From Pyrinomonadaceae bacterium (GTDB taxonomy: Bacteria > Acidobacteriota > Blastocatellia > Pyrinomonadales > Pyrinomonadaceae): a stretch of DNA of 64,000 nucleotides. Below the pieces are notes generated by a model. The model saw only the letters and a program-made list of their open reading frames with translations, was not told the origin of the DNA and did not search any database. Shown piece after piece: positions 28,141 to 35,285 of this stretch. The stretch spans positions 1 through 64,000 of the forward strand of contig JAGOBH010000011.1 of assembly GCA_017983495.1 (NCBI GenBank), given 5' to 3'. Position 1 is the first letter of the stretch; every line of letters begins with the position of its first letter. A program made the translations under genes and the position numbers.

Positions 28141-29091
28141 CTATTTCACTATCGTTATCTCACGCGTGGTCGAGTTATAACCACCGTTATCTACAACATT
28201 TCCGGCGGCATCGACCAGTTCGAGCTTGATCGTGTGTTTGCCGGCGATCCAGCCGCTAAGCCAGATCGGAGCCCATTTGTCGATGAATTTAGCCTCGCCG
28301 CCGTCGACCGAATATCGAACGCGGTACTCGCCGCCGTCATCTTTCAGCTTGGCGTTCGCCAGCCAAAAATCGATCATGATCGCATCGGCGTCGGCACCCT
28401 TGTATTCGCCCTTGGGGCGGCTGAATGTCAGCAGCGGCTTGGTCGCGTCGACGGCTCCGGCCTTGCTTTCCTTCATCTCTTTGCCCTCGGGGGTCGGTTT
28501 GGCGTCGGCATTGGCGTTCGTAGACATCGTGTTGCCGTTGGCGGTCGCGGGTTTCGTCGTGTCGGCTCCGCCGTTTTTGACGGTGAATTTGACCATCTGA
28601 AACGCACCGGCGTTCTTATAGCTCTCGTGCCATGGCCGCGAAGGGAATACCCGCAGCGTATGCTCGCCGTCCGAGACGTTTCGCAGCTCGAATTCCTGCT
28701 CGAGATTGTAATATGCCTCGTACGGCTGATTGTCGAGAATAACGTGGATGTGGTTGCCCATCTTGGTTTCCATGTCCATGTGCGGCTTGTACCCCTTCAG
28801 ATCGCCCGAAATATCGAGCTTGACCTTGACCGTCGAACTCGCCACCGCCGCGTCCGATCTTGGTTCGATGATCTTCAATGTCGGTGCGGCCGCGTCCTGT
28901 TCACCGCGTGCGGCCATCATATCCTTGAGCTTTTGCGGACGCTCGACGACCGCGAGCGTCTGCACCGCCGGTGCGGCGGCCGTATTCGCGGCGTTTGCCG
29001 CATTTGCCGGCTGATTGGTATTCGGAGCACCGCCGCAGGCCGCCAAAAAGGCAGCTGCGATAACAAACGACATCAATTTAAAACTCTTCAT
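28141..29091 (-). CDS. Putative lipoprotein, unknown function
   Basis: A 316-residue exported lipoprotein. The signal peptide ends in a clear lipobox, FLAACGGAPN, so it should be anchored to a membrane by lipidated Cys. An Ala/Asn-rich linker follows, then two Ig-like or cupredoxin-like beta domains. The first contains KIIEPRSDAAVASSTVKVKL and HIHVILDNQPYEAYY, a pattern seen in proteins annotated as hypothetical in several phyla; the second contains FIDKWAPIWLSGWIAGKHT. A Thr/Lys-rich spacer separates them. Its start overlaps the end of lipB by 4 bp, which suggests coupling, although the functional link is unclear. Confidence 0.72.
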   Translation of the reverse strand: MKSFKLMSFVIAAAFLAACGGAPNTNQPANAANAANTAAAPAVQTLAVVERPQKLKDMMAARGEQDAAAPTLKIIEPRSDAAVASSTVKVKLDISGDLKGYKPHMDMETKMGNHIHVILDNQPYEAYYNLEQEFELRNVSDGEHTLRVFPSRPWHESYKNAGAFQMVKFTVKNGGADTTKPATANGNTMSTNANADAKPTPEGKEMKESKAGAVDATKPLLTFSRPKGEYKGADADAIMIDFWLANAKLKDDGGEYRVRYSVDGGEAKFIDKWAPIWLSGWIAGKHTIKLELVDAAGNVVDNGGYNSTTREITIVK

Positions 29092-29777
29092 ATTACTCCC
29101 TGTTCCCCACCTTGCCCCTTTGCGGCTTTGCGGGATACTTCTTCGTATCCAAAAACCACCTTAAAATTCGCTTCGATCCGATCCTCGACCTCAGCCATAT
29201 CGACATCGCGTCCGAGCAGCTTGTCCATCGACGTCACCGGCTCGCCTTCGCAGGCAATGATCCAGTTGTAATAGCTCAGATCGGTGTTCACGTTCAGGGC
29301 AAATCCGTGCGTCGTCACCCAGCGTTTTATATGCACGCCGATGGCCGCGACCTTGCCGTCCACGGTATGCACGCCGGTCAGCCCCTCGATCCGAAACGCC
29401 TCGATACCAAAATCAGCCATCGTGCGGATCAGCACCTCTTCGATATCGCGAACGTATTTATGCACGTCCTCGCGTTCGGGCGACAGGCTGATGATCGGAT
29501 ATCCGACGAGCTGCCCGATGCCGTGATACGTGACCTTGCCGCCGCGGTTGATCTCAAAGACATCGACGCCGAGCTTTTTCAGCATTTCAGCCGTCGCCAG
29601 CACGCCGTCGTCCTTCGAACGCCGCCCGAGCGTGAACGTATGCGGATGCTCGAGCAGCAGCAAATAGTCTTGCTCACGCCGTGCGATCACATCCGTTTCA
29701 AGTTCTTTTTGCAGGTCTAACGCATTTGCGTAGCCAACTCGGCCGAGCCTTCGGACTTCTAAACAACGCTGAGGCAT
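29088..29777 (-). CDS. lipB: Octanoyl-[acyl carrier protein]:protein N-octanoyltransferase LipB
   Basis: A 229-residue cytoplasmic enzyme that moves octanoate from ACP to lipoyl domains, the first step of lipoate synthesis. Family motifs are LLLLEHPHTFTLGRR, NRGGKVTYHGIGQLVGYPI and AAIGVHIKRWVTTHGFALNV; the last holds the catalytic Lys, and the thiolate Cys is in WIIACEGEPVTSM. Length and motif order match LipB. lipA is not in the window. Downstream, the gene overlaps the lipoprotein gene by 4 bp. Confidence 0.94.
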   Translation of the reverse strand: MPQRCLEVRRLGRVGYANALDLQKELETDVIARREQDYLLLLEHPHTFTLGRRSKDDGVLATAEMLKKLGVDVFEINRGGKVTYHGIGQLVGYPIISLSPEREDVHKYVRDIEEVLIRTMADFGIEAFRIEGLTGVHTVDGKVAAIGVHIKRWVTTHGFALNVNTDLSYYNWIIACEGEPVTSMDKLLGRDVDMAEVEDRIEANFKVVFGYEEVSRKAAKGQGGEQGVI

Positions 29778-29826
29778 TATTTGTATGATAAGATTTTTCT
29801 CAGCATTTTAACAGGAAGACAGATCT

Positions 29827-30357
29827 ATGAAGCTATTTCAACCTGCGGCGATGTTCGTCATCGCGATCGCAATTTTCACAGGGACCGCCAACGCTCAGAA
29901 AAAGCCGGTAAAAAAGCCGACGACTAAAAAACCGCCCGCTACCAAGACCGTCGTGCCGCCGCTCGATGTCCGTGCGGCCCGCGAAAAGGTTGATGTCCAG
30001 CTATCGAACGTAAATGATTTTGAAAAAAAGCTCGCGCTGATCGCTCAGGGCCTCGAGGTAGCTGACGCCGACGCCAAGGCCGGCCGGCTCAAGCCCGAAA
30101 CAGCCGCCAAGATAACCGCGAAAAAAGCCGAGATCGTCGATGCCATCCGTAACATCCGCGTCGGCCTCGGGAATCTCGAATCCGAGTTTCGCACCAAGCC
30201 CGTGCTCGCCAAATATCTGCCGAGCATCCAGGGCATCACCGATCTGTCCGCCGAAGCCGAAGACTTTGCTATCGCCGGTAAATTCGTCGATTCCAAAACC
30301 CCGCTCCGCTCCATCGCCCAAAAACTAACCGACACCCTCGCCGTCCTGCCGAGGTAA
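29827..30357 (+). CDS. Small secreted protein, unknown function
   Basis: A 176-residue exported protein that I do not recognise. The signal peptide is clear (MFVIAIAIFTGTANAQ, cleavage after ANA), followed by a Lys/Pro/Thr-rich linker and about 120 residues that look helical, with heptad-like stretches such as FEKKLALIAQGLEVADADAK. A good AGGAAG lies 10 bases before the ATG. It is divergent from lipB with a 49-bp gap between the start codons. A periplasmic coiled-coil or scaffold protein is a guess. Confidence 0.65.
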   Translation: MKLFQPAAMFVIAIAIFTGTANAQKKPVKKPTTKKPPATKTVVPPLDVRAAREKVDVQLSNVNDFEKKLALIAQGLEVADADAKAGRLKPETAAKITAKKAEIVDAIRNIRVGLGNLESEFRTKPVLAKYLPSIQGITDLSAEAEDFAIAGKFVDSKTPLRSIAQKLTDTLAVLPR

Positions 30358-30510
30358 GTGGCCGGTGGCAGTGGTCAGTGGTCAGGTGATCGTGAATCGC
30401 AAGTCGGGTTTTGCCCCAGACCGCCGCGTCAGCGGCAGGATGATTGTAGCCGTGGCGTTTCACCCCACGGAAAAGAGCAAAGAAAAATCCTCGCGTCGCG
30501 TCAGCGACGC
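30357..30510. repeat. Heptamer array plus GTCA-loop hairpins
   Basis: 30357-30405 reads as seven consecutive 7-base units (for example GTGGTCA twice in a row). Three hairpins follow: GCCGC/GCGGC with loop GTCA (30423-30436), CCGTGG/CCACGG (about 30450-30470) and GCGTCGC/GCGACGC with loop GTCA (30493-30510). The same tetraloop over different arms marks a REP-like family. The array starts at the last base of the preceding stop codon. Confidence 0.65.
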
Positions 30511-30588
30511 CTGAAACCTCTTCGGGCTTTGTCCCTGGCCATCATTTAGGGTATTCATTTTCACCAGATCGTATGCGATAATAACGCG

Positions 30589-30786
30589 ATGAGTATAGTC
30601 GAGATCGAAAACGAAATAAAAAAACTTCCGGTGGACAAAGTAAATGAGCTAGTCGCCTGGTTGGGAAACTATCAAGCTGAGATCTGGGAAAAGAGGATCG
30701 CAGAGGACCTCGGCGCTGGGCGCCTGGATTCTCTGTTAGCTGAAATAGACGTCGAGATCGAGGCAGGCCTTGCAAAGCCGCTATGA
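30589..30786 (+). CDS. Putative antitoxin of a type II toxin-antitoxin pair
   Basis: A 65-residue acidic protein with the helix-rich layout of small addiction-module antitoxins: IVEIENEIKKLPVDKVNELVAWL at the start, then AEDLGAGRLDSLLAEIDVEIEAG. No DNA-binding ribbon or helix-turn-helix is obvious at the N-terminus. It overlaps the downstream ParE-like gene by 4 bp (ATGA), the classic antitoxin-then-toxin order. No ribosome binding site is evident and an AT-rich GATAAT lies very close to the ATG, so a leaderless transcript is possible. Confidence 0.7.
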   Translation: MSIVEIENEIKKLPVDKVNELVAWLGNYQAEIWEKRIAEDLGAGRLDSLLAEIDVEIEAGLAKPL

Positions 30787-31046
30787 GGCATTTCACGCTC
30801 CCGAGATTTTGGAGATGCTACCGCGAACTTCCGCAAAACGTCCAAAAACTCGCCGACAAAAATTATACGCTTCTAAAAACTGACCCTGCCCATCCATCGC
30901 TGCATTTCAAGAAGATTGGAACAAATAGACAACTCTGGTCTGTTCGCGTGGGCATCGCTTATCGGGCACTAGGTGTCGAAAAACCCGAAGGCATCTATTG
31001 GTTCTGGATCGGCAGCCACGCCGAATACGACCGTCTCATCACCTAA
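30783..31046 (+). CDS. ParE/RelE-like toxin
   Basis: An 87-residue basic protein resembling RelE/ParE-fold toxins. The visible pattern is an N-terminal helical hairpin (FWRCYRELPQNVQKLADKNY), then a beta sheet with FKKIGTNRQLWSVRVGIAYRAL and the terminal IYWFWIGSHAEYDRLIT, matching the conserved WSVRVG.xYR and GxHxxYd pattern. The family inhibits translation or gyrase; which of the two cannot be told here. It overlaps the antitoxin gene by 4 bp, and the pair sits alone inside repeat-rich DNA, a common setting for mobile stability modules. Confidence 0.78.
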   Translation: MRHFTLPRFWRCYRELPQNVQKLADKNYTLLKTDPAHPSLHFKKIGTNRQLWSVRVGIAYRALGVEKPEGIYWFWIGSHAEYDRLIT

Positions 31047-31476
31047 CCAAAAGATCAAGACCGGCTTTGCCCATCGCCTACCGGAAAAAATTGCCGCCGG
31101 CTTCAGCCGACGGTCGCCGATCGAGCAAGACCTCATCTGTGTCCATCTGCGTCCATCTGCGATCGATCACTTCGGTCCTAGGCCCGCATAGCGGGTATCA
31201 GCATAAAGCCACGGGTGTAAACCCGTGGAAAGTTCCCAATTTCATCCGAAGCCCGCGAGAGCGGGCGACAGAGCTTCCCGAACGATTCGCTTCTAAACCG
31301 CGAAACAACGCCTAGAAAACGCAAAAGAGGCGAACGTCTGCTCGACCTCTCTATCTAGCCCCTTTCAACCGTTTCGCGGTAGGTTCTTAGATCTATAATG
31401 TGCGATTCCCGACTTACGATCCCGGCCACTGACCACTTTTCCCGGCCGATGTGCGTTGCCATAACGACTTTGGCTG
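31047..31476. repeat. Gene-free stretch with REP-like hairpins and a heptamer array
   Basis: No gene is seen here. It contains an imperfect hairpin (31093-31112), a direct 10-base duplication GTCCATCTGC (31141-31160), CCCGC/GCGGG (31183-31195), CCACGGGT/ACCCGTGG with loop GTAA (31209-31228) and GCCCGC/GCGGGC with loop GAGA (31251-31266). At 31403-31437 five 7-base units begin CGATTCC, CGACTTA, CGATCCC; the reverse complement of 30357-30405 uses the same words. Confidence 0.65.
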
Positions 31477-31572
31477 TCAGTAAGCGACTTCCTTGACCGT
31501 CAAAATCAGTCCTAACGCGTCGCCTCGAACCGTCTTGATAACGTCAAGTTTATCCTCGTCTTTCCGGTTCAC
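31477..31572 (-). CDS. Possible small ORF overlapping the YCF48 gene stop
   Basis: A 31-codon frame begins with GTG inside the GTGA overlap with the stop of the YCF48-like lipoprotein and reads NRKDEDKLDVIKTVRG then DALGLILTVKEVAY. The start-stop overlap suggests coupled translation, but the peptide matches nothing I know and could be a chance frame or a remnant. Low confidence. Confidence 0.2.
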   Translation of the reverse strand: MNRKDEDKLDVIKTVRGDALGLILTVKEVAY

Positions 31573-32576
31573 TTATCGTTTTCTGCGCTGAACACTTTCG
31601 TCCAACTCTGTCCAGCGTCCGAGCTACGGTAAATCCTAGATAAACTGGCTAGCCAAATTACTTCACCAAACGCTTTTACCGATACGAACCGCTGATCAGA
31701 GGGAACGTTCACAAATTGCCATGATTTTCCATAGTCATGAGTCACTAATAGTACGCCACCTAGGGGATCTTTAGTCGGTTCATACATTCCAAAACCAGAA
31801 ACAAAAATTGAGTTCCCATCTGTTTGAGTCACATCCGTAATGGATAACCTACGCTCTCGAGGAAAATCAAGTTGCTTAGCCGCGCCCTCCTGAGTGATTC
31901 TGAACAGCCCACCATCACTCGTTCCCGCCAAACAAACCTTGTCTGAATTGCTACATGATAAAGCTGTAATATCACTCGAAGTTCCAATACTGATCGTTTC
32001 CCAGCTGCGACCAGTGTCTCGCGTCCGCTTTAGCTGTCCATTCGCTCCAAATAAAAAGAGTGTATTCCGATCCAAAACCAACATATCTCGAAGAGTCCCG
32101 GGCCCAGTTGTCAAAACAGATCTCCACGTTTGACCACCATCTTCTGTAACAAAAAGTTCGGTGATTGTTCGAGCCCAACCATTTCGCTCGTCAACAAACT
32201 GGAGTCCGGTCCGTAGTAACGGAACTGATTCTTTAAAACCATTTGAATCAATAGGACTGAAGGTCTCACCCTTTTTTCGCCAAAGATTCCGCTCCAAATC
32301 AACTACCCACACATTTGTAGGGTCTAAGTAACTCAAGGCAGCAACCTTATTGGTGAAATCAATAGTTTCAACATTGGGTTCGGGAGAAATCTGCTTCAAC
32401 TGCGAATTTTTGTTGATCACTAAAGCAACAGTTGGTGAAATGAACTCCGCTCGCTGAATTGGCGGAACAAATGCATCACTCCCTCCACCGCAGCCAGAAA
32501 GGTATAACGGAAGTAAAAGAAGCGGTAGCAGATAACTAGTCGACCTTAAAACACCGTGATTTAGTTTTACCTTCAT
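31569..32576 (-). CDS. YCF48/BNR-type beta-propeller lipoprotein
   Basis: A 335-residue exported lipoprotein with lipobox LYLSGCGGGSD after a hydrophobic leucine-rich signal. The mature part is a beta propeller of the YCF48/sialidase (BNR) type: repeated Asp-box-like strands such as TEDGGQTWRSV, TRDTGRSWETI, THDYGKSWQFV and SSDAGQSWTKV, at four to five positions. In cyanobacteria YCF48 helps build photosystem II, but in other bacteria such proteins are mostly of unknown role on the outer surface. Codon use is more AT-rich than in its neighbours and it sits between repeat-rich gaps, so horizontal acquisition is possible. Confidence 0.78.
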   Translation of the reverse strand: MKVKLNHGVLRSTSYLLPLLLLPLYLSGCGGGSDAFVPPIQRAEFISPTVALVINKNSQLKQISPEPNVETIDFTNKVAALSYLDPTNVWVVDLERNLWRKKGETFSPIDSNGFKESVPLLRTGLQFVDERNGWARTITELFVTEDGGQTWRSVLTTGPGTLRDMLVLDRNTLFLFGANGQLKRTRDTGRSWETISIGTSSDITALSCSNSDKVCLAGTSDGGLFRITQEGAAKQLDFPRERRLSITDVTQTDGNSIFVSGFGMYEPTKDPLGGVLLVTHDYGKSWQFVNVPSDQRFVSVKAFGEVIWLASLSRIYRSSDAGQSWTKVFSAENDK

Positions 32577-32790
32577 GAATTACTTCTCCCCGTAGAAGCA
32601 CGGGATCAGGCGTGCGAAATTGCGATTCTCTGTTCGAAGCCTGACCATTCAGTGTTCTTGAATATTCGTCAAATGCCCGTTCGCCCGTCACAGCGCGGTT
32701 AGAGATGATCGCGTCTGCTGAATATCGCTGGGAGGCGTTGGGCATAACATCGGTAGTTTCTGCCCGATATGGGCCGATGTCAAGGAGTTG
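32536..32790 (-). pseudogene. Possible degraded reading frame upstream of the YCF48 gene
   Basis: The minus frame reads DIGPYRAETTDVMPNASQRY and goes on to EVIHEGKTKSRCFKVD, overlapping the start of the YCF48 lipoprotein gene. The stretch looks protein-like but its 5' part runs into REP-like hairpins, so any real gene has lost its beginning. The family was not recognised. Confidence 0.2.
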
Positions 32791-32800
32791 GCGTTGTCTT

Positions 32801-32926
32801 CGATCCCGGAGGGATCGCACGTTTATAGAGCATCGATCACCACCCAATACCGTTCGACCCCGGCCGGGGTCGTATGTTTCTTTATCCTGCATCGCATCCT
32901 ATAAACATTCGACGCCGCCGGCGTCG
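32801..32926. repeat. Three REP-like hairpins with covarying arms
   Basis: Hairpins CGATCCC/GGGATCG (32801-32817), CGACCCC/GGGGTCG (32855-32872) and CGACGCC/GGCGTCG (32910-32926) share the CGA...TCG frame. The first is followed by GTTTATAG, the second by ATGTTT, and the third is preceded by the reverse complement CTATAAAC, so it is inverted. Arm positions 4 and 5 differ among copies, but pairing is kept. Confidence 0.75.
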
Positions 32927-32977
32927 GTTCGTCGTGGTCGGAAAGATCCTAAGTTCGTGGACAAACGAATATTTTGA

Positions 32978-33062
32978 CCGCAGATAACGCAGAAAAAACG
33001 GATAGACGCGGATAATTCTAAATAGATCCGCTGAAGATCTGCATCATCCGCGTAATCTGCGG
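32978..33062. repeat. Long imperfect inverted repeat
   Basis: CCGCAGATAACGC (32978-32990) pairs with GCGTAATCTGCGG (33050-33062) with one mismatch, and an inner GCGGAT/ATCCGC pair lies at 33008-33031. The style resembles the 27-bp inverted repeat at 39353-39425 (CGCAGA-rich arms). Confidence 0.55.
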
Positions 33063-33182
33063 CTAAATATCGACTGATTGCAGATCCCGTTGTTGTCCTA
33101 AGACATCCCCCGATGCGCAAGCCCGCACGTGATTAGGGACGTAACATCCAACTTCAGGCAATCGGGCTATCGATATAAATTG

Positions 33183-33289
33183 CCACTAGCTTTAGCTAGT
33201 GGAATGCCACATCAGGTATTCGGGCTTTAGCCGAATTTTGGCTAAAGCCCAAATCTATTCAGCCGCCCACCACTAGCTAAAGCTAGTGG
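33183..33289. repeat. Composite of three REP-like hairpins
   Basis: CCACTAGCT/AGCTAGTGG (33183-33202, loop TT), GGGCTTTAGCC/GGCTAAAGCCC (33222-33250, perfect 11 bp) and CCACTAGCT/AGCTAGTGG (33270-33289, loop AA). The last two repeat the arrangement at 28057-28128. Confidence 0.8.
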
Positions 33290-33521
33290 CAACTGATGGA
33301 TATCGCCTAAACACGATCAACAACTCATTTATGGCCTTCGACACTCGCCGCCACAGTTGACACTGATGATACAATGGTTGTTACAGGGCTTGATCTTTGA
33401 AAACTAAACCGAACAGGACGCTACACTGCTCGCGGCTGATTTTTACCGCAAAGCTCGCAAAGGTAAACGCAAAGGTCGCAAGGTAAAGAGTAAAGCGCCA
33501 AAGCGGATCCGTGGACCTAGG

Positions 33522-33557
33522 GACTTCCATGACTTTCTCGACTTTCTAGACTTCCTC
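33522..33557. repeat. Second 9-bp-periodic array
   Basis: Four consecutive 9-base units of the form GACTTYCNN, the same unit as the right arm of the mreB-mreC array at 20048-20100. Confidence 0.7.
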
Positions 33558-33728
33558 CACTCGCATGATGCGGGAACTTGTTGGGACAACGGGACAGAAT
33601 CGTGAAATTGCTCTAACCACAGGTATAACAACAGTTAGCGTAATAGGGCGGTAGGAAAGATTCCCACTCTTTCCGACTAAGTAGGAAATATTATGAATCT
33701 TTAATAAGACGGCTTCGACGGAGTGCCT

Positions 33729-33884
33729 TGTCAGAACCGCCTCCGTCAGGGGGCGGCATCCGAGGCGGGGATCAGATCAGTGCGGTTTGAAATTCAAACG
33801 TGCATATCTAACCCGGCAATTCGTGTTGAACGCTGTACCAAACTCCAACACCAAAGCCGCCCGCTCACGCAGGCGGTTCTGACA
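33729..33884. repeat. BIME-like inverted pair of hairpin repeats
   Basis: Copy one (33729-33756) and copy two (33857-33884, on the other strand) are both 28 nt and start TGTCAGAACCGCCT. Each forms an eight-pair stem with a four-base loop (GTCA and GTGA). Stem pair 7 is C-G in one and G-C in the other, a compensatory change. Confidence 0.75.
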
Positions 33885-34000
33885 TGCGGAGCCATCCGCG
33901 GCCTCTGCGAAAAACTCTCCGGCCTCTGCGTGGAACTGAGGTTTACCGCAAAGTGGGCAAAGTGAAAAGTGAAAATTAAAAAGCCACTGTCGAGCCGTCA

Positions 34001-34203
34001 GACTTGGGACTCTTGGGACTTGGGACAATTGATCCACTGACCCCGAACCGCAGCATTCCATAATTTCCTTGACGCGCGCGTGCCATCTATGCGACAATAT
34101 TCCGTATACGCACGAACAACAAGGGGTATATGAAAGGGAAAGAGCGGAAAAGTGAAAAAGGACTCGCAAACGACGACCCACGAACGACGATCAGCGATCA
34201 ACG
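34001..34203. repeat. Two short heptamer arrays
   Basis: 34001-34042 reads as six 7-base units (for example GACTTGG, GGGACTT, ACTGACC). 34169-34203 reads as five units (AACGACG twice, ACCCACG, ATCAGCG, ATCAACG). The words overlap with those of the main array at 34339. Confidence 0.6.
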
Positions 34204-34338
34204 CCTTGTATTTACACCATTTACACCAAAACTCTCTCATCTCCGCGTTCTCGCGCGAGCAAATGGGACAAAATCGGGGTTAAGTCGAATGGCTACAATG
34301 GTTTACCCTGTCCCATTTTGTCGAAAAAGTGGGACAAG

Positions 34339-34485
34339 GGATTGCGGATTTCGGATTGCGGATTGGGGACAACGGACTTGCGATGGCGGATCGACGAATC
34401 ACGAACGACGAACCACGATCAACGAACCACGATTCACGAATGACGAACGACGATCAACGAACGACGAATCACGAACGACGATTCA
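34339..34485. repeat. Main heptanucleotide array, 21 units
   Basis: Twenty-one uninterrupted 7-base units, every one starting G/C-G-A (consensus SGANNNN). The first eight are mostly GGATTGC-like, the rest CGAACGA/CGATCAA/CGAATCA-like. The last unit contains the stop codon of the minus-strand thioredoxin-like gene. Confidence 0.85.
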
Positions 34486-35151
34486 CGGCTTTATCAGCGT
34501 CGCGGCCTTTTTGTCGGGGTCGCAGACTTCGATGGTGCCATTTGCGGCGACGGAGCCTTTGGTTTCGGCGGACGGGAGGCCAAGCTTTTGACGGATAAAC
34601 TTTTCGCCTTCGACCTCGATCATCTCACCGTTGATGACGTTGGCTCGTTTAACGAGCATGTCGCCTTTTTTCTCAAACGCGGACGGTTCGAGCAGGATGT
34701 ACCACGGCGAACCCCAGTTGCGAGTGTCGCCGACAGAACGGCGATATTCGTAATGCTGCGTTTTCTGCTTGTCGGTCCGCAGCTCCGATTCGACAACCGC
34801 GGGGAACGTGATCTTGAGAGACTCAAGGTTGTTCTTCATCGACGCCAGCGGATCGTATTCGCCGACCGCGACGATCTCGAGGCCGTTCGCCTTGTACTTA
34901 TCGTAGAACCGCTGCAAAAACGGGGCGTCGTGACGCCAGTTCATGCACCACGGTGCGTAATAGACGACGATGACCAGCTTTTTGCCGACCGACAGGTCAC
35001 GCAGGGTGACGTCTTCGCCGGTGCGAATGCTCTTGAGCGTCCAGTTTTTGTAGTTGATGTCCTTTTCGACGATCGGCGCCTGTTCGTTCTGCCCGTAGGC
35101 AAACGTCAGCGACAGCAGCACAAACAATATGGCAAAAAGACCTTTCATCAT
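34483..35151 (-). CDS. Exported thioredoxin-like (TlpA/redoxin) protein
   Basis: A 222-residue exported protein with signal peptide (FAILFVLLSLTFAYGQ) and a thioredoxin fold of the AhpC/TlpA type. The strand-turn motif is VIVVYYAPWCMNWRHDAPFL: the usual WCxxC has lost its second cysteine (WCMNW), so it cannot form the normal dithiol disulfide. It may act as a monothiol or peroxiredoxin-like protein, or in heme/metal handling. A DUF-like beta strand region and a GSPWYILLEPSAFEKKGD segment follow. The stop codon falls inside the last unit of the 34339-34485 heptamer array, and the C-terminal residues may have been changed by the array's arrival. Confidence 0.75.
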   Translation of the reverse strand: MMKGLFAILFVLLSLTFAYGQNEQAPIVEKDINYKNWTLKSIRTGEDVTLRDLSVGKKLVIVVYYAPWCMNWRHDAPFLQRFYDKYKANGLEIVAVGEYDPLASMKNNLESLKITFPAVVESELRTDKQKTQHYEYRRSVGDTRNWGSPWYILLEPSAFEKKGDMLVKRANVINGEMIEVEGEKFIRQKLGLPSAETKGSVAANGTIEVCDPDKKAATLIKP

Positions 35152-35285
35152 GAAAACCTCGCGTCAAACAGACTATCGTCTCAGATGCTAACTTATACGC
35201 GGGACGTTGGAAAGCAATTTGCGATGATTTTTGACCGTGCGAGGTTAAATTCCGCGTCTAACTATGCTAATCTGTGGCTAATATC

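Larger units (their letters stand above)
32577..34482. other. 1.9-kb repeat island with no intact gene
   Basis: Between the YCF48 lipoprotein and the thioredoxin-like gene I see no credible intact gene. The interval carries at least six kinds of repeats, listed separately. A promoter-like TTGACG with GACAAT 18 bases later (about 34067-34096) is followed by AAGGGG and an ATG at 34130, but the frame soon runs into heptamer repeats. This may be the remains of a deleted gene. Open frames across the arrays are artefacts of the 7-base periodicity. Confidence 0.6.

Noticed and set aside
33357..33386. TTGACA with downstream AT-rich hexamers in the repeat island, considered as a promoter.
   Set aside because: No convincing -10 at 16-18 bases and no gene downstream for it to serve.
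34130..34591. A plus-strand open frame of 153 codons across the heptamer arrays.
   Set aside because: Its openness comes from repeat periodicity and it overlaps the better-supported thioredoxin-like gene on the other strand. Composition is Arg/Thr/Asn-rich and low complexity.
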